This document shows, one piece after another, positions 27,520 to 35,619 of a DNA stretch of 64,000 bases. The first letter of the stretch is position 1. Each line of letters opens with the position of its first letter. A model generated the notes under the pieces. It searched no databases, was not told the DNA's origin, and saw nothing but the letters and a program-made list of their open reading frames with translations. The stretch is from Gramella sp. Hel_I_59 (GTDB taxonomy: Bacteria > Bacteroidota > Bacteroidia > Flavobacteriales > Flavobacteriaceae), in the NCBI RefSeq assembly GCF_006714895.1, contig NZ_VFME01000001.1, forward strand, positions 1,178,001 to 1,242,000. The letters run 5' to 3'. The translations under genes were made by a program, and so were the position numbers.

Positions 27520-29877
27520 TTAAAACATTCCGCCACCGTCATTATCCTTATCTCGATCCTTACGCTGGAGGCTACGGTTCTTTCCACCGCCAAATCTATA
27601 AGAGACTCCCAGGTATACGGTTTGAGTTTCTCCTTTAAATCGACCAACCTGATCAAAAGGTCTGCCAGCCAGGATATTGAATTCCTGAGTGTCGAAAACA
27701 TCATTGAAATTGAGACTTACAGAAGCACGGTTATCATCGAGGAAGCTGTAACGGGCTCCAAGGTTCATAAAATACATATGGTCAATGTCGTATTGAAGTG
27801 ATTTCATTTTGCTTCGGTAAAAACCAAAAGCAGAGAAGGAAAGAGCCTCTGTGGCTTTAAAATTATGGCTGGTTCTAAAAGTAAAGGCAGTATTGTCTAT
27901 TTCAGTAAATTCAGTACCTACCAGTCCGCTAAAGGTTTGTTCATAAAGCTCAAAACCGGAGTTGGTACTCCACCATTTTGTAAATTTGTAGTTGCTTGAA
28001 AATTCTAAACCATACATATCTGCATCACCAGAATTCTGAAAAGTTAGAAACAGCGAACCAGGTTCATTATCCAGCTCTGTAAAAATCTGGTTAATTTCAT
28101 CTACGGTTCTTCGGAAGAAAACACCTGCGCTAAGGCTTCCCTTGCGTTCAAATTTTCGAGTATAATTAAACTCGAATGAATTGGTGAATTGTGGATCTAG
28201 CTCAGGATTCCCGGCAACGATAAGTCTTGGAGACGACACTTCCCGAATTGGATTGATCTGGCTGAAACCTGGTCTGTCGACTCTCCTGCTATAACTTAAA
28301 TTGTAGGTATTCTTATCGTCTGGAGTAAAGTTTAGAAAACCTGTAGGGTAGACCGTAAGATAGTCATCTTCATAAACACGTTCACCCTGAAAATCTGCTG
28401 TCACCTGGTAGCTCTCCAGCCTGGCACCAACCTGGTAACTCCATTTTTCAAAATTCTGTCCGAAAGTCGAATATAAACTCAGGATATCACGATCATAGAT
28501 ATAGTCGGCATTTGTAAACTGCGGATTGGTAGTGTTGTAATCGTTTTCAGTTTTTAGTAACCTGGCTTCTGCACCAAGTTCCAGTCGCGAAACATCATTT
28601 AATGGATTGGTATAGTCGATATTGGAAATAAAATTTTTACGGTCTTCAAATACCCGATCGATGTAAGGAATTAACTGAAGATCATTTTCAGCGAAATCAA
28701 TATCTGCAACTTCATCTCCGTTATAATCATTGAAATCTGCCTCGAATTGAATTTCATGACCATCTTTTTCAAATTCGTGATCAAAGAGAAAGTTATAGCT
28801 GGCGTTGCTGTTATCGTAATTTACATCCAGAAACTGGCGAAAGTTTCTTGAGGCCTCGTTGAAATCTGTAAAACTCAAAGCGCCAAGGGGTCCGCCATCG
28901 TAAAGGTTCTGATTCGTATATATACTGAAGGTATTATTGTCATCGAGATAGAAGTCAACGCCAATTTTGTATAAATAGGAATTATTTCGGTTTTCAACTT
29001 CAAACTCCTGAAGACTTTGAGATTCGGGAAGAAATATAGTTCCGCCGTTTTCGCGATCTCCAAAATTGCTTCCCAGGTTTCCGAAGAAATTGAATTTGCC
29101 CTTACGATAATTCATGTCGAGCGAACCATTAAATCTCAGGTTTTCACCGTAGGTAAGACCGGTGTTTAGATTTCCATTAAAACCATCACTCGCATTTTTA
29201 TGCAGCACGATATTAATGATCCCGCTCATTCCTTCCGGATTGTATTTTGCTGAAGGATTGGTAATAAGCTCTATACTTTTAATGGAGGTCGAGGGGATTT
29301 GCTTTAGAAGTTGTGCAGGATCCATGTTGGTAGGCTTACCGTCCACCAGAATTCGTACATTGGAATTCCCACGAAGAGATATATTTCCATCCTGATCTAC
29401 ATTCACAGATGGTATATTTACCATAATTTCTGAAGCACTGGCCCCGGTTGTCATAAGATCTTTCCCGATATTAATGACTTTGCGATCCACACGCTGTTCG
29501 ATGGTAGTCCTTTCAGCAACCACAAGAGTTTCATCGAGCATGGCTACATCAGGTTGCAGGTAAAGAATCCCGATTTCGATATTGGTTCTTCGCTGTTCGA
29601 TTACAATTTCTCTACGGAAGGTCTTATAGCCTATAAATTGGACCTTCAATTCGTAATTCCCAGACTTCAGGTTTTCTACAATAAAGCTGCCGTCTTCAGC
29701 TGAAGTGATACCGGTAACAAGTTCACCTTCAGGATTATTGATGATAATCGTGGCATAAGGGATCGCTTCCTGGAGTTCAGCATCCATGATGGTTCCGGAA
29801 ACATTTCCATTGGGATCGGTTTTAGCATTTGCAATTGATAAAAAGCTTAAAAATAAGCATAGAATGAACTGTTTCAT
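27520..29877 (-). CDS. TonB-dependent receptor, outer-membrane beta-barrel family
   Basis: The 785-residue protein starts with a signal peptide (MKQFILCLFLSFLSIANA). A CarboxypepD_reg-like domain follows (about 24-100: NVSGTIMDAELQEAIPYATI), then a plug domain (about 125-225: ASASEIMVNIPSVNVDQDG, ISLRGNSNVRILVDGKPTNM, GMSGIINIVLHK), then a beta-barrel. The C-terminus adds a low-complexity charged tail (NRSLQRKDRDKDNDGGGMF) after the barrel strand YLGVSYRFGGG. No SusD partner is adjacent, so it is probably not a SusC of a sugar-uptake locus. The substrate (siderophore, peptide or other) is unknown. Confidence 0.9.
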   Translation of the reverse strand: MKQFILCLFLSFLSIANAKTDPNGNVSGTIMDAELQEAIPYATIIINNPEGELVTGITSAEDGSFIVENLKSGNYELKVQFIGYKTFRREIVIEQRRTNIEIGILYLQPDVAMLDETLVVAERTTIEQRVDRKVINIGKDLMTTGASASEIMVNIPSVNVDQDGNISLRGNSNVRILVDGKPTNMDPAQLLKQIPSTSIKSIELITNPSAKYNPEGMSGIINIVLHKNASDGFNGNLNTGLTYGENLRFNGSLDMNYRKGKFNFFGNLGSNFGDRENGGTIFLPESQSLQEFEVENRNNSYLYKIGVDFYLDDNNTFSIYTNQNLYDGGPLGALSFTDFNEASRNFRQFLDVNYDNSNASYNFLFDHEFEKDGHEIQFEADFNDYNGDEVADIDFAENDLQLIPYIDRVFEDRKNFISNIDYTNPLNDVSRLELGAEARLLKTENDYNTTNPQFTNADYIYDRDILSLYSTFGQNFEKWSYQVGARLESYQVTADFQGERVYEDDYLTVYPTGFLNFTPDDKNTYNLSYSRRVDRPGFSQINPIREVSSPRLIVAGNPELDPQFTNSFEFNYTRKFERKGSLSAGVFFRRTVDEINQIFTELDNEPGSLFLTFQNSGDADMYGLEFSSNYKFTKWWSTNSGFELYEQTFSGLVGTEFTEIDNTAFTFRTSHNFKATEALSFSAFGFYRSKMKSLQYDIDHMYFMNLGARYSFLDDNRASVSLNFNDVFDTQEFNILAGRPFDQVGRFKGETQTVYLGVSYRFGGGKNRSLQRKDRDKDNDGGGMF

Positions 29878-29979
29878 TTTTTGATTGATTAGATGATTAA
29901 TTATAACATATTACCTTGCAATGCATAATAGATGAAGCCATGGATTGCAAAATGTGATGATCTTACCTATAAGACGATC

Positions 29980-30074
29980 AAAAAATTGACTTGTTACAAT
30001 TTTTTAATAATAACCTGCGCTCATCAAGAAGATCAACGCAGGTTTGTGATATCATGGTCATTAACACTAACCAT
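29980..30074. other. Structured intergenic region with nested inverted repeats
   Basis: This divergent gap (29878-30170) holds three inverted repeats. AAAAAATTG with CAATTTTTT (29980-29988 and 29997-30005) is perfect over 9 bp. AACCTGCG with CGCAGGTT (30012-30019 and 30037-30044) is perfect over 8 bp and encloses a smaller ATC/GAT pair. ATGGT with ACCAT (30054-30058 and 30070-30074) is weaker. No coding sequence is apparent in the gap. Function is unknown. Confidence 0.45.
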
Positions 30075-30170
30075 CATAATTAAATCGATGATACCACAAA
30101 GGGCCGGTCCTCAACTTAAAGACTAGTCTATCTAGAGATTGTTACAGTAAAATTTATTTACTTTACCATT

Positions 30171-30533
30171 ATGAAGAAGAAAACACTGGTTATGGGTGCT
30201 TCCTTAAAACCCAATAGATATTCCCATCTTGCCATTAACAAACTTGTGAGATTCAAACAACCGACTGTGGCAATTGGTCTTAGAGAAGGAACAGTAGACG
30301 GGGTAAAGATCCATACAGAAATGGAAGAATTTGAAGATATAGATACCGTTACCCTTTATCTTAATGCGAAAAGGCAGGAACAGTATTACGATTACATCAT
30401 TTCACTGAATCCAAAAAGAGTGATCTTCAACCCCGGAACTGAAAACCCTGAGCTTTACACTTTGCTTCGGAAGAATAATATCTACTTCGAAAATGCCTGT
30501 ACGCTGGTCTTACTTTCTTCTCAGCAATATTAA
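30171..30533 (+). CDS. CoA-binding domain protein (YccU-like)
   Basis: The 120-residue protein has a Rossmann fold of the CoA_binding_2 type: TLVMGASLKPNRYSHLAIN at the N-terminus, then DTVTLYLNAKRQEQYYDYI and RVIFNPGTENPELYTLLRK. Relatives resemble the CoA-binding half of succinyl-CoA synthetase but lack the catalytic domain; their role is unknown. The last 24 bp overlap the 3' end of the convergent symporter gene, and no terminator is seen between them. Confidence 0.85.
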   Translation: MKKKTLVMGASLKPNRYSHLAINKLVRFKQPTVAIGLREGTVDGVKIHTEMEEFEDIDTVTLYLNAKRQEQYYDYIISLNPKRVIFNPGTENPELYTLLRKNNIYFENACTLVLLSSQQY

Positions 30534-31949
30534 TCCTAAGAAAGTTAGAAAACCATTCAGAATCAGGATAAAGAATCCAAATTCGAATCCAAGCCAGGTA
30601 AGACTGTTTACGCTGATGATGTAGGAAAGAACCGGAGCAAGAATGGCAATTAGCGGCACTAGTTTATCTTTTACCTGCCACTTCGTAAAAAGTCCAAAGG
30701 CATACAAACCAAGCAACGGCCCATAAGTGTACCCAGCAAACTGAAACAATTTGTTGATCACACTTTTATCTGCGATCGCATATTTAAACACAAGCATCAC
30801 CAGGATTAATAATATGGAGATTGCAATATGAATTTGCTTTCTGATCCTGATCTGTTTTTTCTCATCATATTTTTTTTCAATATCCAGGATATCGATACTA
30901 AAGGATGTTGTCAAACTTGTAAGAGCGCTGTCAGCACTGGAATAGGCCGCAGCGATAAGTCCCAGGATAAAGAAAACTGCTACGGCAAAACCTAGATTAC
31001 CGCTGGCGGCAATAGCTGGAAATAATTCGTCTTTCGTTTCGGTAATACCATTAAGATCGGCGTAATCGGTTAGGAGAACTCCTAAAGCCAGAAATAAGAA
31101 GTTTACGAAAACGAGAACGATGGTAAACCAGAGCATATTTTTCTGCGCATCTTTCAGACTTCTGCAGGTAAGATTTTTCTGCATCATATCCTGATCTAGA
31201 CCAGTCATGACGATAGCGATGAAAGCCCCGGAAAGGAACTGTTTTACAAAGTGATCTTTGCTTTTCCAATCATCGAAGAAAAAGATCTGGGAATGTTCAC
31301 TTTCAGCTAAATAATTCATGAGATTTGCTACAGAGAAGCCAAGATCTTCAGAAATAAAATAGATGGTGATCCCCAACGCAAGCAGCATAAAGAATGTTTG
31401 CAGGGTATCTGTCCAGACGATGGTCTTAATCCCGCTTTTAAAGGTATACAGCCAGATAAGCAGGATGGTGATAGAAACCGTGATGTAGTATGGAACACCT
31501 AACGCATCAAATACAATAAGTTGTAGCACATTTGCCACCAGGAATAGCCTGAAACTTGCACCAACAACCCGGCTTAACAGGAAAAAAGAAGCTCCTGTTT
31601 TATAGGAAGCATTCCCAAATCGGGTATCTAAATAGGTATATATGGAGGTAAGATTAAGCTTATAATAGAGTGGAAGCAAAACCTGACCGATCACCGCGTA
31701 TCCAACTGTGTATCCAAGTACGACCTGGAAGTAACTAAAAGAGTCGGTTTCAACGGTGCCGGGGATGGAGATAAAGGTGATCCCACTCAGCGAGGCACCA
31801 ATCATTCCGAAAGCTACCAGATACCAGGGAGCCTGTTTATTCGCTTTAAAAAATTCAGCATTACTGCCTCCTCTTCCCGTGAAGTAGGAGATAAGAATAA
31901 GTACTGCAAAATAGGCGGCGATTAGAATAAGTACCTGGTATGGTTGCAT
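30510..31949 (-). CDS. Sodium:solute symporter family protein
   Basis: This 479-residue inner-membrane protein has about 13 hydrophobic helices. Family features include FGMIGASLSGITFISIPGTV near residue 47, the conserved early SSF segment, TGLDQDMMQKNLTCRSLKDA near 243 and AAAYSSADSALTSLTTSF near 335, where the Ser/Thr cluster is characteristic of the second Na+ site. SSF members carry sugars, amino acids, organic acids or vitamins with Na+; the substrate here is not evident. The gene is convergent and overlapping with the CoA-binding gene. Confidence 0.93.
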   Translation of the reverse strand: MQPYQVLILIAAYFAVLILISYFTGRGGSNAEFFKANKQAPWYLVAFGMIGASLSGITFISIPGTVETDSFSYFQVVLGYTVGYAVIGQVLLPLYYKLNLTSIYTYLDTRFGNASYKTGASFFLLSRVVGASFRLFLVANVLQLIVFDALGVPYYITVSITILLIWLYTFKSGIKTIVWTDTLQTFFMLLALGITIYFISEDLGFSVANLMNYLAESEHSQIFFFDDWKSKDHFVKQFLSGAFIAIVMTGLDQDMMQKNLTCRSLKDAQKNMLWFTIVLVFVNFLFLALGVLLTDYADLNGITETKDELFPAIAASGNLGFAVAVFFILGLIAAAYSSADSALTSLTTSFSIDILDIEKKYDEKKQIRIRKQIHIAISILLILVMLVFKYAIADKSVINKLFQFAGYTYGPLLGLYAFGLFTKWQVKDKLVPLIAILAPVLSYIISVNSLTWLGFEFGFFILILNGFLTFLGLILLRRK

Positions 31950-32026
31950 AATTTTTCTTTAAAGCGGGCAATTTACAAATTAAGCTGAAGCTAATTTCAT
32001 GCAGCAAAAAAATCATAAATTCGCGT

Positions 32027-32644
32027 ATGGATTTTTCATCAAAATTACTGGAGCAGGCAGTAGACGAAATGTCTCAATTGCCGGGAATTGGAAAGCGAAC
32101 AGCGCTAAGACTGGTACTTCATTTATTAAAGCAACCGGAAGAGCAGACCTCCAGGCTGTCAAAATCCCTGCTCGATCTACGCGAGAATATTAAGCTTTGT
32201 AATAATTGCTTCAACATTAGCGATACCGAGCTTTGTGAGATCTGTGCAAATCCTAACCGCGTTTCAGAAATAGTATGTGTGGTCGAAGATATTCGCGACG
32301 TGATGGCTATTGAAAATACCGGGCAGTATCGAGGGCATTATCATGTACTCGGAGGAAAGATAAGTCCTATGGATGGAATCGGACCTTCGCAGTTAACGAT
32401 CAAAGCTTTGATTGAAAAGGTTAGAGAAGGGAAGATCGAGGAGATTATATTTGCTTTGAGCAGCACGCTGGAAGGTGATACAACGAATTTCTATATTTTC
32501 AAACAACTGGAAGGAACCGGAATAAAAACTTCTACGATCGCCAGAGGAATTTCTGTAGGAGATGAACTGGAATATGCAGATGAGGTGACCTTAGGAAGAA
32601 GTATTACGAATAGAATTCCTTTTGAAAATAGCCTGAAAAGCTAG
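32027..32644 (+). CDS. recR: Recombination protein RecR
   Basis: RecR works with RecO and RecF to load RecA at gaps. The 205-residue protein shows the helix-hairpin-helix [12 protein letters not shown] near 18, a zinc site [16 protein letters not shown] near 57-72, and a Toprim segment with [19 protein letters not shown] and [19 protein letters not shown]. The start at 32027 is an ATG preceded by TAAATTCG at 32016-32023, a one-mismatch version of the -7 box, ending 3 nt away. It is monocistronic; a long hairpin follows. Confidence 0.97.
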   Translation: MDFSSKLLEQAVDEMSQLPGIGKRTALRLVLHLLKQPEEQTSRLSKSLLDLRENIKLCNNCFNISDTELCEICANPNRVSEIVCVVEDIRDVMAIENTGQYRGHYHVLGGKISPMDGIGPSQLTIKALIEKVREGKIEEIIFALSSTLEGDTTNFYIFKQLEGTGIKTSTIARGISVGDELEYADEVTLGRSITNRIPFENSLKS

Positions 32645-32674
32645 AACTGGCGTAGAAACTAATAATTTTAAGAA

Positions 32675-32727
32675 GCTAAAATTATCCGAAACTTTTTCAA
32701 TTGCGTAGTTGAAATCGTAATTTTAGC
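32675..32727. other. Long two-tier hairpin between recR and the E2 gene
   Basis: GCTAAAATTA (32675-32684) and TAATTTTAGC (32718-32727) are perfect 10-bp complements. Inside, TTTCAA (32695-32700) pairs with TTGAAA (32709-32714), and CGA with TCG in between. No T-tract follows on either side, so it is not a normal intrinsic terminator. It could be a small RNA, an mRNA stabiliser or a remnant of a short mobile element. Confidence 0.5.
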
Positions 32728-32860
32728 GGGAGTTTAACCATGACACTTGTTTGAAAGAATATCAGTGTAATCCAATTTTATTGATTTTTTAATACTTAAT
32801 AAGTGTTAATTTGATTAAATTCGCAACCTGAATAATAAAAATCGCATCTGATTTAACGAT

Positions 32861-34189
32861 ATGGCAAAATTTGAATTGAAGTTACCTAAAATGGGTGAAA
32901 GTGTTGCAGAAGCAACCATAACAAGCTGGCTTAAGGAAGTTGGAGATACTATTGAAATGGATGAGCCGGTACTTGAGATCGCTACAGACAAAGTCGATAG
33001 TGAAGTCCCTTCAGAAGTTGACGGGACCCTTGTGGAAAAACTTTTCGAGGCAGATGATGTGGTAAAAGTAGGTCAGGTGATCGCTATTATTGAAACCGAT
33101 GGTGATGAGGATTCTTCTTCAGAAGAACAAGAGGAAGAAGCAGCTCCGGCTGAAGCAGCAGTAGTTTCTAAATCGGTTGAAACTGCCAAAGAAACTGCTT
33201 CCGCAGAAACTAGCGAAGATTATTCAGATTCTGATAAATTCTATTCTCCGCTAGTAAAGAATATCGCGAAGGAAGAAGGTATTTCACTTTCTGAACTTGA
33301 TTCTATTAATGGAACCGGGAAAGATTCGCGGGTTACCAAAAATGATATTTTAGAATACGTAGAGAACAGGAAAAAAGGCGGAAATACTGCAGCGGCGGAG
33401 TCAGCCCCAAAAGCTGTCGAATCTAAAGGTCTGGAGAAGAAAGTTTCCAGTCAGCCAGAACCTGTAGTTAGCGGGGAAGATGAGATCATCGAGATGAGCA
33501 GAATGGGTAAAATGATCGCTCATCATATGGTGGATAGCGTTCAGAAATCTGCACATGTACAGTCATTTATTGAAGTAGATGTTACAAATATCTGGAACTG
33601 GAGAAATAAGCATAAAAATGAATTTCAGAAGAAAGAAGGAGAGAAATTAACTTTCACTCCAATCTTTATGGAAGCTGTGGCAAAAGCGATTCGCGATTTC
33701 CCAATGGTGAATATTTCTGTAAACGAAGATGCTTCTAAAATTATCAAGAAGAAAAATATTAACCTTGGAATGGCTGCGGCACTTCCAGATGGTAATTTGA
33801 TCGTTCCAGTGATCAAAAATGCAGACAGGCTTAATCTTGTTGGGATGGCGAAGGCAGTAAATGACCTGGCTAATCGCGCAAGACAAAATAAATTGAAACC
33901 GGACGATATTCAGGGTGGTACTTATACGGTAACCAACGTGGGTACTTTTGGAAGTATTATGGGAACTCCCATCATCAATCAGCCACAAGTAGGAATTCTT
34001 GCTCTTGGAGCAATTCGAAAAATGCCAGCGGTGATTGAAACTCCTGATGGTGATTTTATTGGAATACGATATAAGATGATCCTTTCTCACAGTTATGATC
34101 ACCGTGTGGTGAACGGCGCCCTTGGTGGACAGTTCGTACAGCGTGTGGCTCAGTACCTGGAAGGATTTGACAAGGATCGCGAGATCTAA
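32861..34189 (+). CDS. Dihydrolipoamide acyltransferase (E2) of a 2-oxo acid dehydrogenase complex
   Basis: The 442-residue E2 protein has one lipoyl domain (1-78, lipoyl Lys44 in ATDKVDSEVP), an acidic/Ala linker, a peripheral-subunit-binding domain (about 125-168: YSPLVKNIAKEEGISLSELD) and a catalytic domain (about 205-440). The active site is SYDHRVVNGALGGQF with His414 and, four residues on, Asn418 in place of the more common Asp; natural Asn at this site is known in some E2 enzymes such as that of Azotobacter vinelandii. One lipoyl domain and the linker fit a branched-chain or pyruvate-type E2; E1 and E3 genes are not adjacent. Confidence 0.9.
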   Translation: MAKFELKLPKMGESVAEATITSWLKEVGDTIEMDEPVLEIATDKVDSEVPSEVDGTLVEKLFEADDVVKVGQVIAIIETDGDEDSSSEEQEEEAAPAEAAVVSKSVETAKETASAETSEDYSDSDKFYSPLVKNIAKEEGISLSELDSINGTGKDSRVTKNDILEYVENRKKGGNTAAAESAPKAVESKGLEKKVSSQPEPVVSGEDEIIEMSRMGKMIAHHMVDSVQKSAHVQSFIEVDVTNIWNWRNKHKNEFQKKEGEKLTFTPIFMEAVAKAIRDFPMVNISVNEDASKIIKKKNINLGMAAALPDGNLIVPVIKNADRLNLVGMAKAVNDLANRARQNKLKPDDIQGGTYTVTNVGTFGSIMGTPIINQPQVGILALGAIRKMPAVIETPDGDFIGIRYKMILSHSYDHRVVNGALGGQFVQRVAQYLEGFDKDREI

Positions 34190-34214
34190 AATTCCATTTT
34201 TATAGTAAACTTAG

Positions 34215-34245
34215 AAAGCTGTGAAGATTAACTTCGCAGCTTTTT
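34215..34245. terminator. Bidirectional intrinsic terminator
   Basis: AAAGCTGTGAAG (34215-34226) pairs with CTTCGCAGCTTT (34232-34243) with one wobble and is followed by T residues. It lies between the convergent E2 and BLUF genes. Confidence 0.88.
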
Positions 34246-34248
34246 ATT

Positions 34249-34668
34249 TTACTGAAGATTATTTAAAAAAGAATCGAGCAATTCTAAAGCAGGATGTTTG
34301 CCTTCCATTTTTTCTCCTTCCAAAATAGCATTTTTGTCCAGGTCTTTGTGACCTAAGATTGCTTCCGCTTTTTTATTATCAAGTTTGCGGAACGCCATAG
34401 ACCAGTTTTTAAATTGGCGGCACTTTAGCGAATCGGTAGAAATTTCAACAATTGAATGGTGTCTCGGGTCCTTTTTAATTCTTTGAAAGAGATTGTCTAC
34501 TGTTGAAGGCTCTCCTTCTATATACTGGATGAAAAGTCCCTGATATGAAATTAGTAATCCAGTAATATCACTCGTGGCGTTATTTTTTCTGCTACTGCTG
34601 AGTAGTGCTTCCATATCTGCATCTTTAAGTATATGCGATTGCTGGCTTATATAGGAGATGTACTTCAA
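34249..34668 (-). CDS. BLUF-domain blue-light photoreceptor
   Basis: This 139-residue protein is almost wholly a BLUF domain, which binds FAD and senses blue light. The flavin-contact residues are Tyr6 (YISYISQQS), Asn30, Gln48 (QGLFIQYIEGE), Trp89 and Met91 (KNWSMAF). Relative to Tyr they lie at +24, +42, +83 and +85, the same spacing as Tyr21, Asn45, Gln63, Trp104 and Met106 in AppA. There is no fused output domain such as EAL or GGDEF, so signalling would pass through a partner. About 40 C-terminal residues follow the core. It has its own consensus promoter and faces the exonuclease gene. Confidence 0.93.
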   Translation of the reverse strand: MKYISYISQQSHILKDADMEALLSSSRKNNATSDITGLLISYQGLFIQYIEGEPSTVDNLFQRIKKDPRHHSIVEISTDSLKCRQFKNWSMAFRKLDNKKAEAILGHKDLDKNAILEGEKMEGKHPALELLDSFLNNLQ

Positions 34669-34692
34669 AACTTTTTAAGACTTGTAAGGGTT

Positions 34693-34723
34693 CAAATATA
34701 AAAAAGGTATTTTCAAAAACCAA
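34693..34723 (-). promoter_or_regulatory. Promoter for the BLUF gene
   Basis: On the minus strand TTG (34723-34721), 20 nt, then TATATTTG (34700-34693): an exact Bacteroidota consensus with ideal spacing. The ATG follows 24 nt later. Confidence 0.75.
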
Positions 34724-34814
34724 CTGCTCGATTTCGTTCTAATCCAATGCCTTTCTAAAGCCTTTTTGCGTCTGGAAACCTCTTGCTTATTTTATTAACG
34801 GCTCATAATTATAG

Positions 34815-34822
34815 TATATTTG
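34815..34822 (+). promoter_or_regulatory. -7 promoter box for the exonuclease-cinA operon
   Basis: TATATTTG matches the -7 consensus exactly, 20 nt before the exonuclease ATG. The nearest TTG (34783-34785) is too far upstream (29 nt), so the -33 element is doubtful. Confidence 0.5.
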
Positions 34823-34842
34823 CTACAAATAAATCATTTCGC

Positions 34843-35619
34843 ATGGAGCTTAAACTTACCAGACCTATTTGCTTTTTTGACCTTGAAACTACGGGAACCA
34901 ATATTTCCAAAGACCGTATTGTGGAAATGGCAGTGCTCAAAGTCTACCCAAACGGTAATAAAGAAAGCTATACCTGGCTGGTTAATCCTGAGTGTGAGAT
35001 TCCTAAAGAAGTTATCGCGATTCATGGCATCGATAATGAGAAAGTTGCTAATGAGCCAACCTTCCAGCAATTGGCAACGAAAGTTCATGATCTTATCAAA
35101 GGCTGTGATCTTGCCGGCTATAACTCCAATAGATTCGATATTCCATTACTGGCCGAGGAATTGCTCCGTGCGGGAATTGATTTCGAAATGAAGAATGTCG
35201 TTGCTGTAGACGTTCAAACGATTTTTCATAAAAAAGAACAGCGTACTTTATCTGCAGCTTACCAGTTTTACTGCGGAAAAGAACTTGAAGGTGCACATGG
35301 TGCAGAAGCAGATACTGAAGCAACCTATGAAGTATTAAAATCCCAATTGGACAGATACAACGATCTGGAAAATGATATGAAATGGCTGGCAGATTTCAGC
35401 TCTCGAAAGAAATTTGCAGATTTCGCCGGATTCATAAGTTTTGATAAGAAAGGAAGAGAAGTGTTTTCTTTCGGGAAGTATCGCGGAAAGCTGGTAGAGC
35501 AGGTGCTTGAAGATGAACCTGGATATTTTGGCTGGATGCAGAATGCAGATTTTCCACTTTATACTAAGAAAGTACTCACAGCCATTAAATTGAGAAAGCT
35601 AAACACCAAATTATCCTGA
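34843..35619 (+). CDS. 3'-5' exonuclease, DnaQ-like (DEDDh) with ExoX-like C-terminal domain
   Basis: The ATG at 34843 gives 258 residues. DEDDh motifs are FFDLETTG (Asp13, Glu15), HGIDNE, NSNRFDIPLL and HGAEADTEATYE, which supplies the final His and Asp. After the nuclease core (about 1-175), residues about 195-250 hold FGKYRGKLVEQVLEDEPGY and then YFGWMQNADFP, the small ExoX-like C-terminal domain. A repair or DNA-polymerase-proofreading-like role on single-stranded DNA is inferred. It heads the tight operon that ends in cinA; its stop is followed at once by the TTG start of the next gene. Confidence 0.9.
   Translation: MELKLTRPICFFDLETTGTNISKDRIVEMAVLKVYPNGNKESYTWLVNPECEIPKEVIAIHGIDNEKVANEPTFQQLATKVHDLIKGCDLAGYNSNRFDIPLLAEELLRAGIDFEMKNVVAVDVQTIFHKKEQRTLSAAYQFYCGKELEGAHGAEADTEATYEVLKSQLDRYNDLENDMKWLADFSSRKKFADFAGFISFDKKGREVFSFGKYRGKLVEQVLEDEPGYFGWMQNADFPLYTKKVLTAIKLRKLNTKLS

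Noticed and set aside
29932..30126. 64-codon open frame in the TonB receptor/CoA-binding gap.
   Set aside because: It spans all the inverted repeats, its composition is not protein-like, and no promoter precedes it.
33647..34102. Long antisense open frame within the E2 gene.
   Set aside because: It is fully inside a well-supported gene, has no own promoter or family match, and reads as a Ser/His-rich shadow.
34114..34137. Asn418 in place of catalytic Asp in the E2 acyltransferase active site (HRVVNG).
   Set aside because: His414 is intact at the right distance, and natural Asn at this position is known in active E2 enzymes such as the Azotobacter vinelandii transacetylase, so it is not evidence of inactivation.
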